A DNA stretch of 64,000 bases from Nocardia suismassiliense (GTDB lineage: Bacteria; Actinomycetota; Actinomycetes; Mycobacteriales; Mycobacteriaceae). The position numbers and the translations under genes are program-made. Position 1 is the stretch's first letter; every line of letters starts with the position of its first letter. This document shows positions 56,933 to 64,000 of this stretch, piece by piece. The stretch is taken from assembly GCF_900269665.1 (NCBI RefSeq), contig NZ_LT985361.1, positions 4,626,223-4,690,222 on the forward strand, read 5' to 3'. The notes under the pieces are model-generated. The model had not been told where the DNA came from. It searched no databases and worked only from the letters and a program-made list of their open reading frames with translations.

Positions 56933-58177
56933 TCATCTCACTGTTCGCGCCTCATCGGTGACCTCGACGCCTTCGCGGCGGAGCCTGAGCAACAGCACTC
57001 CGGCGCAGACCAGCACCACGGCATACACGATGACAAAGCTGTTGATCAGAATCTGCGCACCCGGCCACCACGGCGGAAAGAGGAACAGCCCCACCACCAC
57101 ATAGTCGGGGTCGTACTCCCACGTCCACGCGCCGATCGATACGAAGAGCACCGCGACCACGATCCACCAGCGCCACTGCGACTGCGCCTTGTGCACCAGG
57201 TAGACGAACAGGGGAACGAACCACACCCAGTGGTGGTCCCAGGAGAACGGGGACACCGCGCAGGCCGTGAGACCGGCGAGCGTCACCGCGAGCAGCCGTT
57301 CGCCGCGCTGGTGCAGACCCGCCGTGATCGCCAAGCTCACCAGTGCGACGGCCCCGGCGAGCAGTACCCAGAGCCAGATCGGCGCCGGGTGGTGGGTCAG
57401 GTGCGCGATGGCGCCGCGCAGGGATTGATTGGACGGGTGCATGTCGTCCGCAATCCGATTGGACTGGAAGAACGTCGAGGTCCAGTACTGCCGGGAATCG
57501 GTGGGCAGCACTATCCAGGCGAGCACGATCGAGGCCACGAAGACCGCGACCGCGGTAGCCGCCGAACGCCACTGGCGCAGCGCGAGGAACTGCACCACGA
57601 AGTAGCTGGGGACCAGCTTGATGCCGGCGGCCAGTCCCACGCCGATGCCGCGCAACTTGCTGCCGTCGGCGCGGGAGAAGTCCCACAGCACCAGCAGCAT
57701 CAGCATCAGGTTGATCTGCCCGTAGAACAGCGTCGTCCGGACAGGCTCGATGAACACGCACGTGATCGCCAGTAGCGCACTGACAACCGCGAGCCGGGCG
57801 GTGATCCGGTAGCCGAGGATGCGCCAGCTGATCAGCACACAACCGAAGAGCGCCAGCAGGTTCAACACCAGCCAGGTATCGGCGACGTACAACCACGGGA
57901 TCGCGACAATAGGGATGAAGGCGATGGTGGAGAAGGGCGTGTAGGTGTACAGGAGCCCAGCGATGGTCGGCTCGGTATAGAGCGGCAGTCCGTGCAGGAT
58001 GCGCCAGGCGCCGTCCCGATACACGTGCACGTCCAGCCCGCCGTCCAGGATGCCTGCCCGCTCCAGCCACGGGTCGACCGTGGTGAACAGCAGGATCACC
58101 GCGAGAGCAGCGCTTGCGGCCAGTAGGAAAAGTGTTGGGCCCGTGCGTGGAAATTCCAGCATGCGGGACTTGGGCAC
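56933..58177 (-). CDS. GT87-family polyprenyl-phosphate mannosyltransferase-like membrane protein, 414 aa
   Basis: Polytopic membrane glycosyltransferase (DUF2029/GT87, PimE-like). About 9-11 helices. The first periplasmic loop has GLDVHVYRDGAWRILHGLPL; its Asp corresponds to the catalytic Asp of PimE. Further family marks are YTYTPFSTIAFIP, FYGQINLMLMLLVLWD and SPFSWDHHWVWFVPLFVYLV. Members transfer mannose or arabinose from polyprenyl phosphate to phosphatidylinositol mannosides, lipoarabinomannan or arabinogalactan. Start: GTG 58177 or ATG 58162, neither with a good ribosome site. Followed after 7 bp by the nucleotidyltransferase gene. Confidence 0.9.
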   Translation of the reverse strand: MPKSRMLEFPRTGPTLFLLAASAALAVILLFTTVDPWLERAGILDGGLDVHVYRDGAWRILHGLPLYTEPTIAGLLYTYTPFSTIAFIPIVAIPWLYVADTWLVLNLLALFGCVLISWRILGYRITARLAVVSALLAITCVFIEPVRTTLFYGQINLMLMLLVLWDFSRADGSKLRGIGVGLAAGIKLVPSYFVVQFLALRQWRSAATAVAVFVASIVLAWIVLPTDSRQYWTSTFFQSNRIADDMHPSNQSLRGAIAHLTHHPAPIWLWVLLAGAVALVSLAITAGLHQRGERLLAVTLAGLTACAVSPFSWDHHWVWFVPLFVYLVHKAQSQWRWWIVVAVLFVSIGAWTWEYDPDYVVVGLFLFPPWWPGAQILINSFVIVYAVVLVCAGVLLLRLRREGVEVTDEARTVR

Positions 58178-58314
58178 AAGTGATCAACTTACCGAATAAC
58201 TCGAGCTCGGGCACGCCCCCGGGTCTCGGGTCGCGCACGAATCTCGGCGGATCGGCGTAAAACGGGTACTAGCAGCACCTGGATACCGTCAGCGGAATCC
58301 GGCACGATCAGCTG

Positions 58315-59223
58315 ATGACCGAAGTGCTGGACGTGCGGGCGGTGCGCAAAGCGCGCCGCGCGGAACTGGGAACCTTCCTGAAGTCGCGGCGGGCCAAGAT
58401 CTCCCCGGACGACGTCGGGTTGCCGCCCGGTCCGCGCCGCCGCACACCCGGGCTGCGCCGCGAGGAGGTCGCGCAGCTGTCCGGCATCGGCGTCACCTGG
58501 TACACCTGGCTCGAACAGGGACGTCAGATCAATGTCAGCGTGCAGGTGCTGGACGCGGTAGCCAGGACACTGGCCCTCGACGACGCCGAGCGCGGTCACC
58601 TCTATCGCCTCGCCGACGTGCCGACCGTGCCGAGTCCGCACACGAACACCGCACTGCCCGCCGAGATGCAAACCATCCTCGACCATCTGACGCCCCTGCC
58701 CGCCGCGGTACTGAGCGCGAAATACGACTTGCTGGCGTTCAACGAGTCCTACGCGGCCCTGTGCCCCGGCTTCCTGCTCGGCGAGCGCAACGTCGCCCGC
58801 CGCGTCTTCCTCACCCCTCAGTGCTGCAACACCTACAAACACAGCTGGGACGACCTGCGCCGCATGGTCGCCTACCTCCGCGGCGCCTACGCCAAGAACC
58901 TCGACGACCCCACCTGGCAAGAGTTCATCGAGGAAATGTGCACCGCCAGCACCGACTTCGCCGCCCTCTGGGCCCGCAACGACGTCGCCGTCCCCGCCAA
59001 CCGCATCAAACAAATCCGCAACCTCGCCATCGGCGAACTAGAAATGTTCATCACCAGCATGTCCCTCCCCGCCGTATCCGGCGCCTGGGTCCAGATCTAC
59101 ACCCCCACCAACGAAACCCAGTGGTCACAGTTGCGAAAGCTGCTCGCGATGACCCCCGAACAGCAGCACGCGCCCTGGGAAGAACACCGCCGGCAGTATC
59201 ATTCAGCCGCTGCAGCAGGCTGA
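58315..59223 (+). CDS. XRE-family regulator with MmyB-like ligand-binding domain, 302 aa
   Basis: XRE/MmyB-type regulator. HTH: LGTFLKSRRAKISPDDVGLP, then RRTPGLRREEVAQLSGIGVT and WYTWLEQGRQINVSVQVLDA, the classical signature of this family. The C-terminal PAS-like MmyB domain (about 115-290) includes LSAKYDLLAFNESYAALCPG, VFLTPQCCNTYKHSWDDLRR and WQEFIEEMCTAS; members bind fatty acids and control nearby metabolic genes. ATG 58315 lies 137 bp from the divergent glycosyltransferase, which may be its target. The Cys pair CC in the middle is uncommon and could sense oxidation (inference). Confidence 0.93.
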   Translation: MTEVLDVRAVRKARRAELGTFLKSRRAKISPDDVGLPPGPRRRTPGLRREEVAQLSGIGVTWYTWLEQGRQINVSVQVLDAVARTLALDDAERGHLYRLADVPTVPSPHTNTALPAEMQTILDHLTPLPAAVLSAKYDLLAFNESYAALCPGFLLGERNVARRVFLTPQCCNTYKHSWDDLRRMVAYLRGAYAKNLDDPTWQEFIEEMCTASTDFAALWARNDVAVPANRIKQIRNLAIGELEMFITSMSLPAVSGAWVQIYTPTNETQWSQLRKLLAMTPEQQHAPWEEHRRQYHSAAAAG

Positions 59224-59813
59224 ACCCGCCTACCGACTCCCCGCCGTCGGGTGCGGGAAACGGAGGCGCATCGCGTCGACGTGCGTGTGCCGAGACAACA
59301 GACCGGCGAAGCCGAGCCGGTCGTAAGCGGTGAAGCCGGTTCCTGAGCCTCGAGCTCATCGATTCAGCGCATGCAGGCGCTCGTGCCACCCGCTGACCCG
59401 GCATCCGCTATGCGGGGTATGGCGCTGATCGCGACCGTCGACGTTACGGAGACTGCGCAGTTCGATTGGAGCCGCGCGGCATCGAGGTTGGAAGCTGCTG
59501 TGCCGCTAGCATTTCGCTGCACTGAGCGGGGTGTGCCCCTGATTCCGATTGGCTGCCGATCGGCCGATACCTGATTCGTCGAAAGATGCAGCCATGCGAC
59601 GATGGCCCAAATTCGAAACTATGTGGGAGCCGAAATTTGGCGCTGTCGATTTGTTCATAGTTGTTAGACCCACTTTATGCGAGTTAAGGATCCGGGATGC
59701 GCTGTGTCACAGGCGGTTAACATTCCGCCGGTTTCTTTGATTAACACTTTCGGTAGTTGACCAACGGCGGCCCCCCCACCTACCAAGGGCCGAAGCCGAC
59801 ACAGGAAAGTGGC
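59224..59813. other. 590-bp lower-GC intergenic region
   Basis: No convincing gene; the frame 59371-59574 (67 codons, MQALVPPADPASAMRGMA start) has no ribosome site. From about 59570 the GC content falls, with AT-rich stretches before the LGFP gene (GGTTAACATTCC, TTGATTAACACTTTC). An imperfect hairpin is formed by CCAAATTCG near 59607 and CGAAATTTGG near 59631. Probably the LGFP promoter and a junction to a later-acquired segment. Confidence 0.45.
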
Positions 59814-61454
59814 ATGACCCCACGACATACTTGCTCGCCCGGCGTAGACCACGTCGCGATTCCCGCCTGCGAAACGGCAACGAAGAGAAAACAACAACGA
59901 GAACGTCAGCGGCTGGGTGTATCAACAGCGATGATCGTCGCGGCGCTATCTGCGGGTTTGGTGAATCCTGTCGACGCGTCTGCACGGCAAATCGGCTCAT
60001 ACAACGTCGGCGGCGCGATCGAAATCGAATACGACCAGGCTGGTGGATGGGACCTCTTCGGAAACCCGACGAACGCGGAGTCCGACGCGTCGCGCGGCGG
60101 CCGGTGGCAGGCATTCGAGAAGAACAGCTCGATCTATTGGCACCCGAACGTGGCCAACGGGCACGCCAACCAGATCGGTGGTTTGATTCGAGACAAGTGG
60201 GGTGATCTCGGCTGGGAGAATGGCGCGCTGAAATATCCAACGACACGAGAGACAGCTACTCGGAAGCCCGGACGGTTCAATCACTTCGAGGGTGGGTCCA
60301 TTTATTGGTCGAGTGCCAACGGAGCCCACAATGTGTGGGGAGCAGTTCGTGATAAATGGGCTTCCTACGATTGGGAGAACGGCGGGCTCGGCTTCCCCGC
60401 CTCTGATGAATTCAAGGTCAAGGATGGTGGTGTCGGTCAGCACTTCGAGGGTGGGTCCATCTACTGGTCTTCCCAAACCGGTGCACACGTAGTGTGGGGC
60501 GCCATCAAGAACGCGTGGGCAAGCCGGAACTGGGAGAACGGTCGATTCGGATTCCCGGTCAGCGACGAGTTCGACTTCGACGGCGGCAAGGCGCAGAACT
60601 TTCAAGGCTCGACCCTCGACTGGAAGCCCGGCGATCAGGACAATCCGGCCGACGAAAAGCACGACGAACGTCCGCAAACCATCGAATACAAGCACAGTGA
60701 CCCCACCCTGCGGTCGGATCCGGACACCCCGGAAGAAACCGAGCCGCCTTCCCCCTCGCCAACGCCCTCGTCGACTGCCCCGGGCACGCCGGTGCACCCA
60801 GCTCCTGTTGCACCCCAGTCCCCGGCCCCGGAGGAGCAGCCGACACCGACTACCACTCCACGATCGGCTACACCCCCAAGCACTACGACGTCGCAGCCGG
60901 CGTCGGCGGCCAGCACCTCCGCACCGGATACCGAAGGCCCCCGGGTATTGAACCTCGTCGGCACACTGGTGCGCGCGAACTCGCCTGAGGACGAAGACGA
61001 ACCAGGCCCGGACCCGGCCGTCCCGTGTGGATTCACACTCGGATACCCGCATGCCTCGCGGACCATGCGCAATGGTGCACTCGCGTACCCGGAGGAGATT
61101 CACACGCAGGTCGTCTCCAAGTGTGATCCGGTGGTCGCCACGACGACTCACCGCATCAAGGCGAAAACCTCGAGGCTCCGCTGGTTCGGTCTACCCATAC
61201 CGGGGAAGCAGCTTCCCGGTAAGGGCAAGCAGATCACCAACAGCGGTTACCAGGCCGAGACGTCGAGTACGGGTGGCAAGAAGCTGAAGATGACTGCTGC
61301 GATCAAATGCCAGACCGGGACCAGGTTCCGTTACTTGACTTACGCCACCGGTGAATTCGCGTTCCCGAACGAACGTGCTCGGCTGTACGGTCCGAACATC
61401 GCGACGAACCCTGAAGGTAAAGAGGAGACGTGTCTCGACAAGCCCGTCGGCTAG
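59814..61454 (+). CDS. secreted LGFP-repeat wall protein with Pro/Thr-rich linker, 546 aa
   Basis: Exported protein with LGFP repeats (PF08310-like), which bind the mycolate-arabinogalactan wall in corynebacteria and Nocardia. A long N-terminal region with a hydrophobic stretch (LGVSTAMIVAALSAGLVNP, about residues 35-53) serves as signal. Four or so repeats follow (about 60-275): GGWDLFGNPTNAES, LGWENGALKYPTTRET, NGGLGFPASDEF, NGRFGFPVSDEF, with intervening HFEGGSIYWSS and WGAVRDKW. A Pro/Ser/Thr linker (about 310-380) leads to a C-terminal domain of 150 residues with paired Cys (VPCGFTLGYP, SKCDPVVA, IKCQTG, EETCLD), perhaps disulfide-bonded. AGGAAAGTGG precedes ATG 59814. Its end overlaps the lipoprotein gene by 25 bp. 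Confidence 0.88.
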   Translation: MTPRHTCSPGVDHVAIPACETATKRKQQRERQRLGVSTAMIVAALSAGLVNPVDASARQIGSYNVGGAIEIEYDQAGGWDLFGNPTNAESDASRGGRWQAFEKNSSIYWHPNVANGHANQIGGLIRDKWGDLGWENGALKYPTTRETATRKPGRFNHFEGGSIYWSSANGAHNVWGAVRDKWASYDWENGGLGFPASDEFKVKDGGVGQHFEGGSIYWSSQTGAHVVWGAIKNAWASRNWENGRFGFPVSDEFDFDGGKAQNFQGSTLDWKPGDQDNPADEKHDERPQTIEYKHSDPTLRSDPDTPEETEPPSPSPTPSSTAPGTPVHPAPVAPQSPAPEEQPTPTTTPRSATPPSTTTSQPASAASTSAPDTEGPRVLNLVGTLVRANSPEDEDEPGPDPAVPCGFTLGYPHASRTMRNGALAYPEEIHTQVVSKCDPVVATTTHRIKAKTSRLRWFGLPIPGKQLPGKGKQITNSGYQAETSSTGGKKLKMTAAIKCQTGTRFRYLTYATGEFAFPNERARLYGPNIATNPEGKEETCLDKPVG

Positions 61455-62071
61455 TAGTCGCGTCGCTTCTCGTAGTGTTAGCTGGATCGGGCTGCGCCGC
61501 TCATGGCCGGCCCGATCCGGGCACGACAGACGACCCGGACATCAGTGCGGCCGAACCCGGCGAGGCTGATGCCATTTCGCGAAGCCCCGGCTTCGGCAAG
61601 CACACCGTGGAGGACTTCGTTGTCTCGGGTGGGCCGCCGAACCTGACCGATGACCATGCGACCGTGCCAGCCGCGGCATCGTCGTGGCTCGTGGGGAACG
61701 ACGTTGTCGAGTCGTTGCTGCCGTCACCGGTGGCTTGGCCTCGCCTGATCGGAGCCCCGGCCCGGTTGCGAATCGAGAACCCTGCGATTCCAGTCTTGGT
61801 GCGGTGGTCGAAGTATGCAGCCGGTGATACCGCAGAGAAGCTCGACGACGACCGCGATTCGTTCGAAACGTGTGCCTTCGCAACAAAAGAAGTACAAATC
61901 ACGCAGGATGGCAAGTGTTTCTATTGGAAGACAGGGCAGACGATCGGACTGTATTTGCCCGATCGGAGTGACCGGTACAACATCCTTGTTGTCTCCTGGC
62001 CGCAGGTCCGAGATGACTCCGGGGAAGTCCATGATGAGTCGGTCGATGCCGTCTGGACCTTCAGCCGGTGA
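61430..62071 (+). CDS. secreted lipoprotein of unknown function, 213 aa
   Basis: Predicted lipoprotein: MSRQARRLVVASLLVVLAGS followed by Gly-Cys; lipobox LAGSGC makes Cys22 the acylated residue. The mature part has no recognised domain; it carries Cys in FETCAFA and DGKCFYW that may form a disulfide, and strands such as YNILVVSWPQV and SVDAVWTFSR. The GTG at 61430 follows AGAGGAGAC and lies inside the LGFP gene's last 25 bp, so translation is coupled. The coupling suggests a membrane-anchored partner of the LGFP wall protein. Confidence 0.82.
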   Translation: MSRQARRLVVASLLVVLAGSGCAAHGRPDPGTTDDPDISAAEPGEADAISRSPGFGKHTVEDFVVSGGPPNLTDDHATVPAAASSWLVGNDVVESLLPSPVAWPRLIGAPARLRIENPAIPVLVRWSKYAAGDTAEKLDDDRDSFETCAFATKEVQITQDGKCFYWKTGQTIGLYLPDRSDRYNILVVSWPQVRDDSGEVHDESVDAVWTFSR

Positions 62072-62122
62072 CGACGGCGGCCGAAGCATCGAGAACCCTA
62101 CCGAGAACGGACTACCGAATCG

Positions 62123-62851
62123 ATGCCTGACATTCGCCTCACACCGGTCACCGACGCTTCACCTGCAGCGTGGCTCGGTGCCGCGCTCAGGTTCGGAGGT
62201 CGACTGGCCAACGGGTTTGCGGCATACGCGCGGATTCTGCATCCTGCCACCGACATCGCTACCGGCGCTCAGGTGTCGCGGCCGCCGGTGGCGCAGCCGC
62301 TCGGCTCGGGCCACCGCGACCGGCTGGACTGGATCCTGGACCTTACCGGTTCTGGCGACTGGGACGCCCCTGAGCAAGGCAGCCTCGAACACCCCCAACT
62401 CGATGCCTTGATCGATGTCCTCGCCCGACACACCACCACACCGGATCAGTGCTACGTCGGCGTGTGGGAAGGCTGGCAGTGGCACAACCAGAGCAACCGA
62501 GTGTCGGGAGCAATCGAAGCGCTGAATCCTGGAACCTTGTCCCGAGAATTCCGAAAACAAGCCAGCTTCGAGCTGCTCGGCCGCTGGTATCTACTACTGC
62601 GAGGACCCATCCACGATGCCGGCCGCATCGGCGGCCATGTCACTCCTCGGACGCTGATCATGCGTTCACCTAATTTGCTGTGGCCAGCCGACCGCGCGTG
62701 GTTCGTCTGCACCGAGATCGACGACTACGAAACCTACGTCAGCGGCACCCGGCAGCTCATCGATGAGCTCGACGCGTGCGCACCGCTCGACGTCGAGATA
62801 CTCAACACCGATCACCCCGGCGGCGGTGAATCGGAAGTGTTCGTCGGATAA
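62123..62851 (+). CDS. hypothetical cytoplasmic protein, 242 aa
   Basis: Unrecognised but well-coded protein. It has no signal peptide or membrane helix. Trp- and Tyr-rich segments dominate: CYVGVWEGWQWHNQSNRV, SFELLGRWYLLLRGPIHD, RSPNLLWPADRAWFVCTEID, then DDYETYVSGTRQLIDELDAC. This layout I associate with a conserved hypothetical group of Streptomyces and Nocardia, sometimes near mobile or toxin/immunity genes, without known function. ATG 62123, 51 bp after the lipoprotein gene on the same strand, so it may be the third gene of the LGFP operon. Convergent with the GMC gene (34 bp). Confidence 0.8.
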   Translation: MPDIRLTPVTDASPAAWLGAALRFGGRLANGFAAYARILHPATDIATGAQVSRPPVAQPLGSGHRDRLDWILDLTGSGDWDAPEQGSLEHPQLDALIDVLARHTTTPDQCYVGVWEGWQWHNQSNRVSGAIEALNPGTLSREFRKQASFELLGRWYLLLRGPIHDAGRIGGHVTPRTLIMRSPNLLWPADRAWFVCTEIDDYETYVSGTRQLIDELDACAPLDVEILNTDHPGGGESEVFVG

Positions 62852-62885
62852 GACGTAGTCGATCCCAGATCGGTTGGAGCTGAAA

Positions 62886-64000
62886 TCAACCCGCTGCAGG
62901 CGTCTCTCGGATCTGCACGATCGGAAGGACGAGGGCGGCTGGGGCGTTCGCGGGGACTGCGGGGTTGGCAGGGGCGATGGGGGAGATGCGCTGGTAGGTG
63001 GTGCCGAGTGGGGGGCGGGTGTCGAGTTCGCCTTTGTTGGGCCAGTAGGCGGCGGCGCGTTCGGCTTGGGCGGTGATGGTGAGGGAGGGGTTGACGCCGA
63101 GGTTGGCGGAGACGGCGGCACCGTCGACGACGCTGAGGGTCGGGTAGCCAAAAACTCGGTGGTAGCCGTCGATTACGCCGTGTTCGGGGTCGGCGCCGAT
63201 CACCGCGCCGCCGAGGAAGTGGGCGGTGAGGGGGATGTTGAAGATCTCGCCCCAGCTGCCGCCTGCGATGCCGCCGATCTTGGCGGCCACCCGGCGGGTG
63301 ACGTCGTTGCCCATCGGGATCCAGGTCGGATTGGGTTCGCCGTGGCCTTGTTTGCTGGTGAGCTTGCGGCCGAAGAGTCCGCGCTTGGTGTAGGTGGTGA
63401 TCGAATTGTCCAGGTGCTGCATGACCAGCGAGATGATGGTGCGCTCGCTCCAGTCCTTGGTGCTCAGGAAGCCGAGCAGGTCCATCGGATGGCGCAGTAC
63501 GACGCCGAGGAAACGCAGCCAGCGCGGAATGCGGCCGCCGCCGTCCACCATCAATGTTTGCAGCAGGCCCATGGCATTGGAGCCCTTGCCGTAGCGGACC
63601 GGCTCGATATGCGTGTCGGGCGTGGGGTGGATGGACGAGGTGATCGCGACACCCTTGGTGAAATCGACTCCGGGCGTGACCTTCTTGGTCGCCGCGCCCA
63701 CGATCGACTCGGAGTTGGTGCGGGTGAGCTGACCGAGCCGATCCGACAGCTCCGGCAGTGCGCCCTTGTCCCGCATAGCGAACAGCAGTTTCTGGGTGCC
63801 GCGGGTGCCGGCCGCGAGCACGACGTTCGCCGCGGTATACGTCTTGGGGTGTTTGCGCACCCACGCGCCGGTGCGCGCGGTGGACACGTCCCAGGTGCCG
63901 TCCGGATGCGGCCGCAGATCGGTCACCGTTGTCATCGGAATGACCTGCGCTCCGGCCTTTTCCGCGAGGTAGAGGTAGTTCTTCACGAGAGTGTTCTTGG
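62886..64000 (-). CDS. choD: GMC oxidoreductase, cholesterol-oxidase-like (ChoD-type), 3' part only
   Basis: C-terminal 371 or so residues of a GMC flavoenzyme; the 5' part, with the FAD motif, lies beyond the window end (the frame is open to base 64000). Visible: KNYLYLAEKAGAQVIPMTTV, VVLAAGTRGTQKLLFAMRDK, VAITSSIHPTPDTHIEPVRY, GKGSNAMGLLQTLMVDGGG, and the closing VVDGAAVSANLGVNPSLTIT, a block typical of ChoD and cholesterol oxidases. These oxidise 3-beta-hydroxysterols to 3-keto-4-ene sterols. As I recall, mycobacterial ChoD is not strictly needed for growth on cholesterol, so the activity is likely but unproven. Its presence 13 kb from cyp51 adds to the sterol theme. Confidence 0.88.
   Translation of the reverse strand, partial: KNTLVKNYLYLAEKAGAQVIPMTTVTDLRPHPDGTWDVSTARTGAWVRKHPKTYTAANVVLAAGTRGTQKLLFAMRDKGALPELSDRLGQLTRTNSESIVGAATKKVTPGVDFTKGVAITSSIHPTPDTHIEPVRYGKGSNAMGLLQTLMVDGGGRIPRWLRFLGVVLRHPMDLLGFLSTKDWSERTIISLVMQHLDNSITTYTKRGLFGRKLTSKQGHGEPNPTWIPMGNDVTRRVAAKIGGIAGGSWGEIFNIPLTAHFLGGAVIGADPEHGVIDGYHRVFGYPTLSVVDGAAVSANLGVNPSLTITAQAERAAAYWPNKGELDTRPPLGTTYQRISPIAPANPAVPANAPAALVLPIVQIRETPAAG

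Noticed and set aside
59371..59574. 67-codon frame in the 59.2-59.8 kb gap
   Set aside because: No ribosome site, no recognisable motif, and the codon pattern is not better than chance for this GC content.
1..64000. tRNA, rRNA, integrase, transposase or prophage genes
   Set aside because: I looked for TPsiC-like GGTTCGAATCC signatures and for integrase or transposase motifs and found none convincing.

Overview
The window is high-GC actinobacterial DNA of the mycolic-acid group, most likely Nocardia. Evidence: the carboxylic acid reductase at 52665-56171 closely resembles the Nocardia iowensis enzyme. A CYP51 like that of mycobacteria, LGFP wall-binding repeats, mycolyltransferase-like and secreted lipase families, and many GTG starts and 1-4 nt gene overlaps also fit. 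I see no rRNA, tRNA, CRISPR array, insertion sequence or phage module. All assignments come from reading motifs and from memory of families; no database search was possible.

Layout. 1-7.1 kb: a minus-strand set (monooxygenase, NAD(P)-binding oxidoreductase, DUF2599 lipoprotein), then three plus-strand secretory lipases. 7.3-18.9 kb: a two-hot-dog hydratase-like protein, XRE/DUF5753 and TetR regulators, acyl-CoA carboxylase beta subunit, a PucR-type protein without its HTH, acyl-ACP desaturase, secreted esterase, luciferase-like monooxygenase, a second hydratase-like protein that lacks its catalytic His, and a YdcF-like protein. 19.3-22.1 kb: two tandem paralogous class-2 lipases. 22.8-26.3 kb: a LuxR-type regulator, two histidine-kinase-like proteins (one degenerate) and a response regulator. 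26.7-30.0 kb: a small NrdG-like radical-SAM protein, a full-length PucR regulator, an ECF41-type sigma factor and DoxX.

30-50.7 kb is the most coherent block, an oxidative catabolism locus. One arm (38.6 to 33.0 kb, minus) is aldehyde dehydrogenase - SDR - hydroxyisobutyrate-dehydrogenase-like - carboxymuconolactone-decarboxylase-like - FAD oxidoreductase - TetR. The other arm (38.9 to 44.6 kb, plus) is P450 - SDR - [3Fe-4S] ferredoxin - NTF2-like - unknown - acyl-CoA synthetase. Then come an aldehyde dehydrogenase, a CYP125-like P450, glutathione peroxidase, CYP51 and a solitary Mce protein. The core gene set and divergent order match the M. tuberculosis Rv0763c-Rv0771 (cyp51/cyp123/aldA) locus as I remember it. 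I found one shared operator (TGTC-N2-GACA-N2-TGTC) at four promoters, three of them overlapping a start codon as in leaderless transcripts. I also found two KstR-like boxes of the kind that control sterol catabolism. I infer an inducible locus for uptake and oxidation of a sterol or triterpenoid-like substrate.

50.7-64 kb: a truncated GNAT remnant abutting a palindromic repeat (also at 16.0 kb), an MFS exporter divergent from car, a nucleotidyltransferase, a GT87-type glycosyltransferase, an XRE/MmyB-type regulator, a lower-GC gap, an LGFP-repeat protein with a lipoprotein and an unknown protein, and the 3' part of a cholesterol-oxidase-like GMC enzyme cut by the window end.
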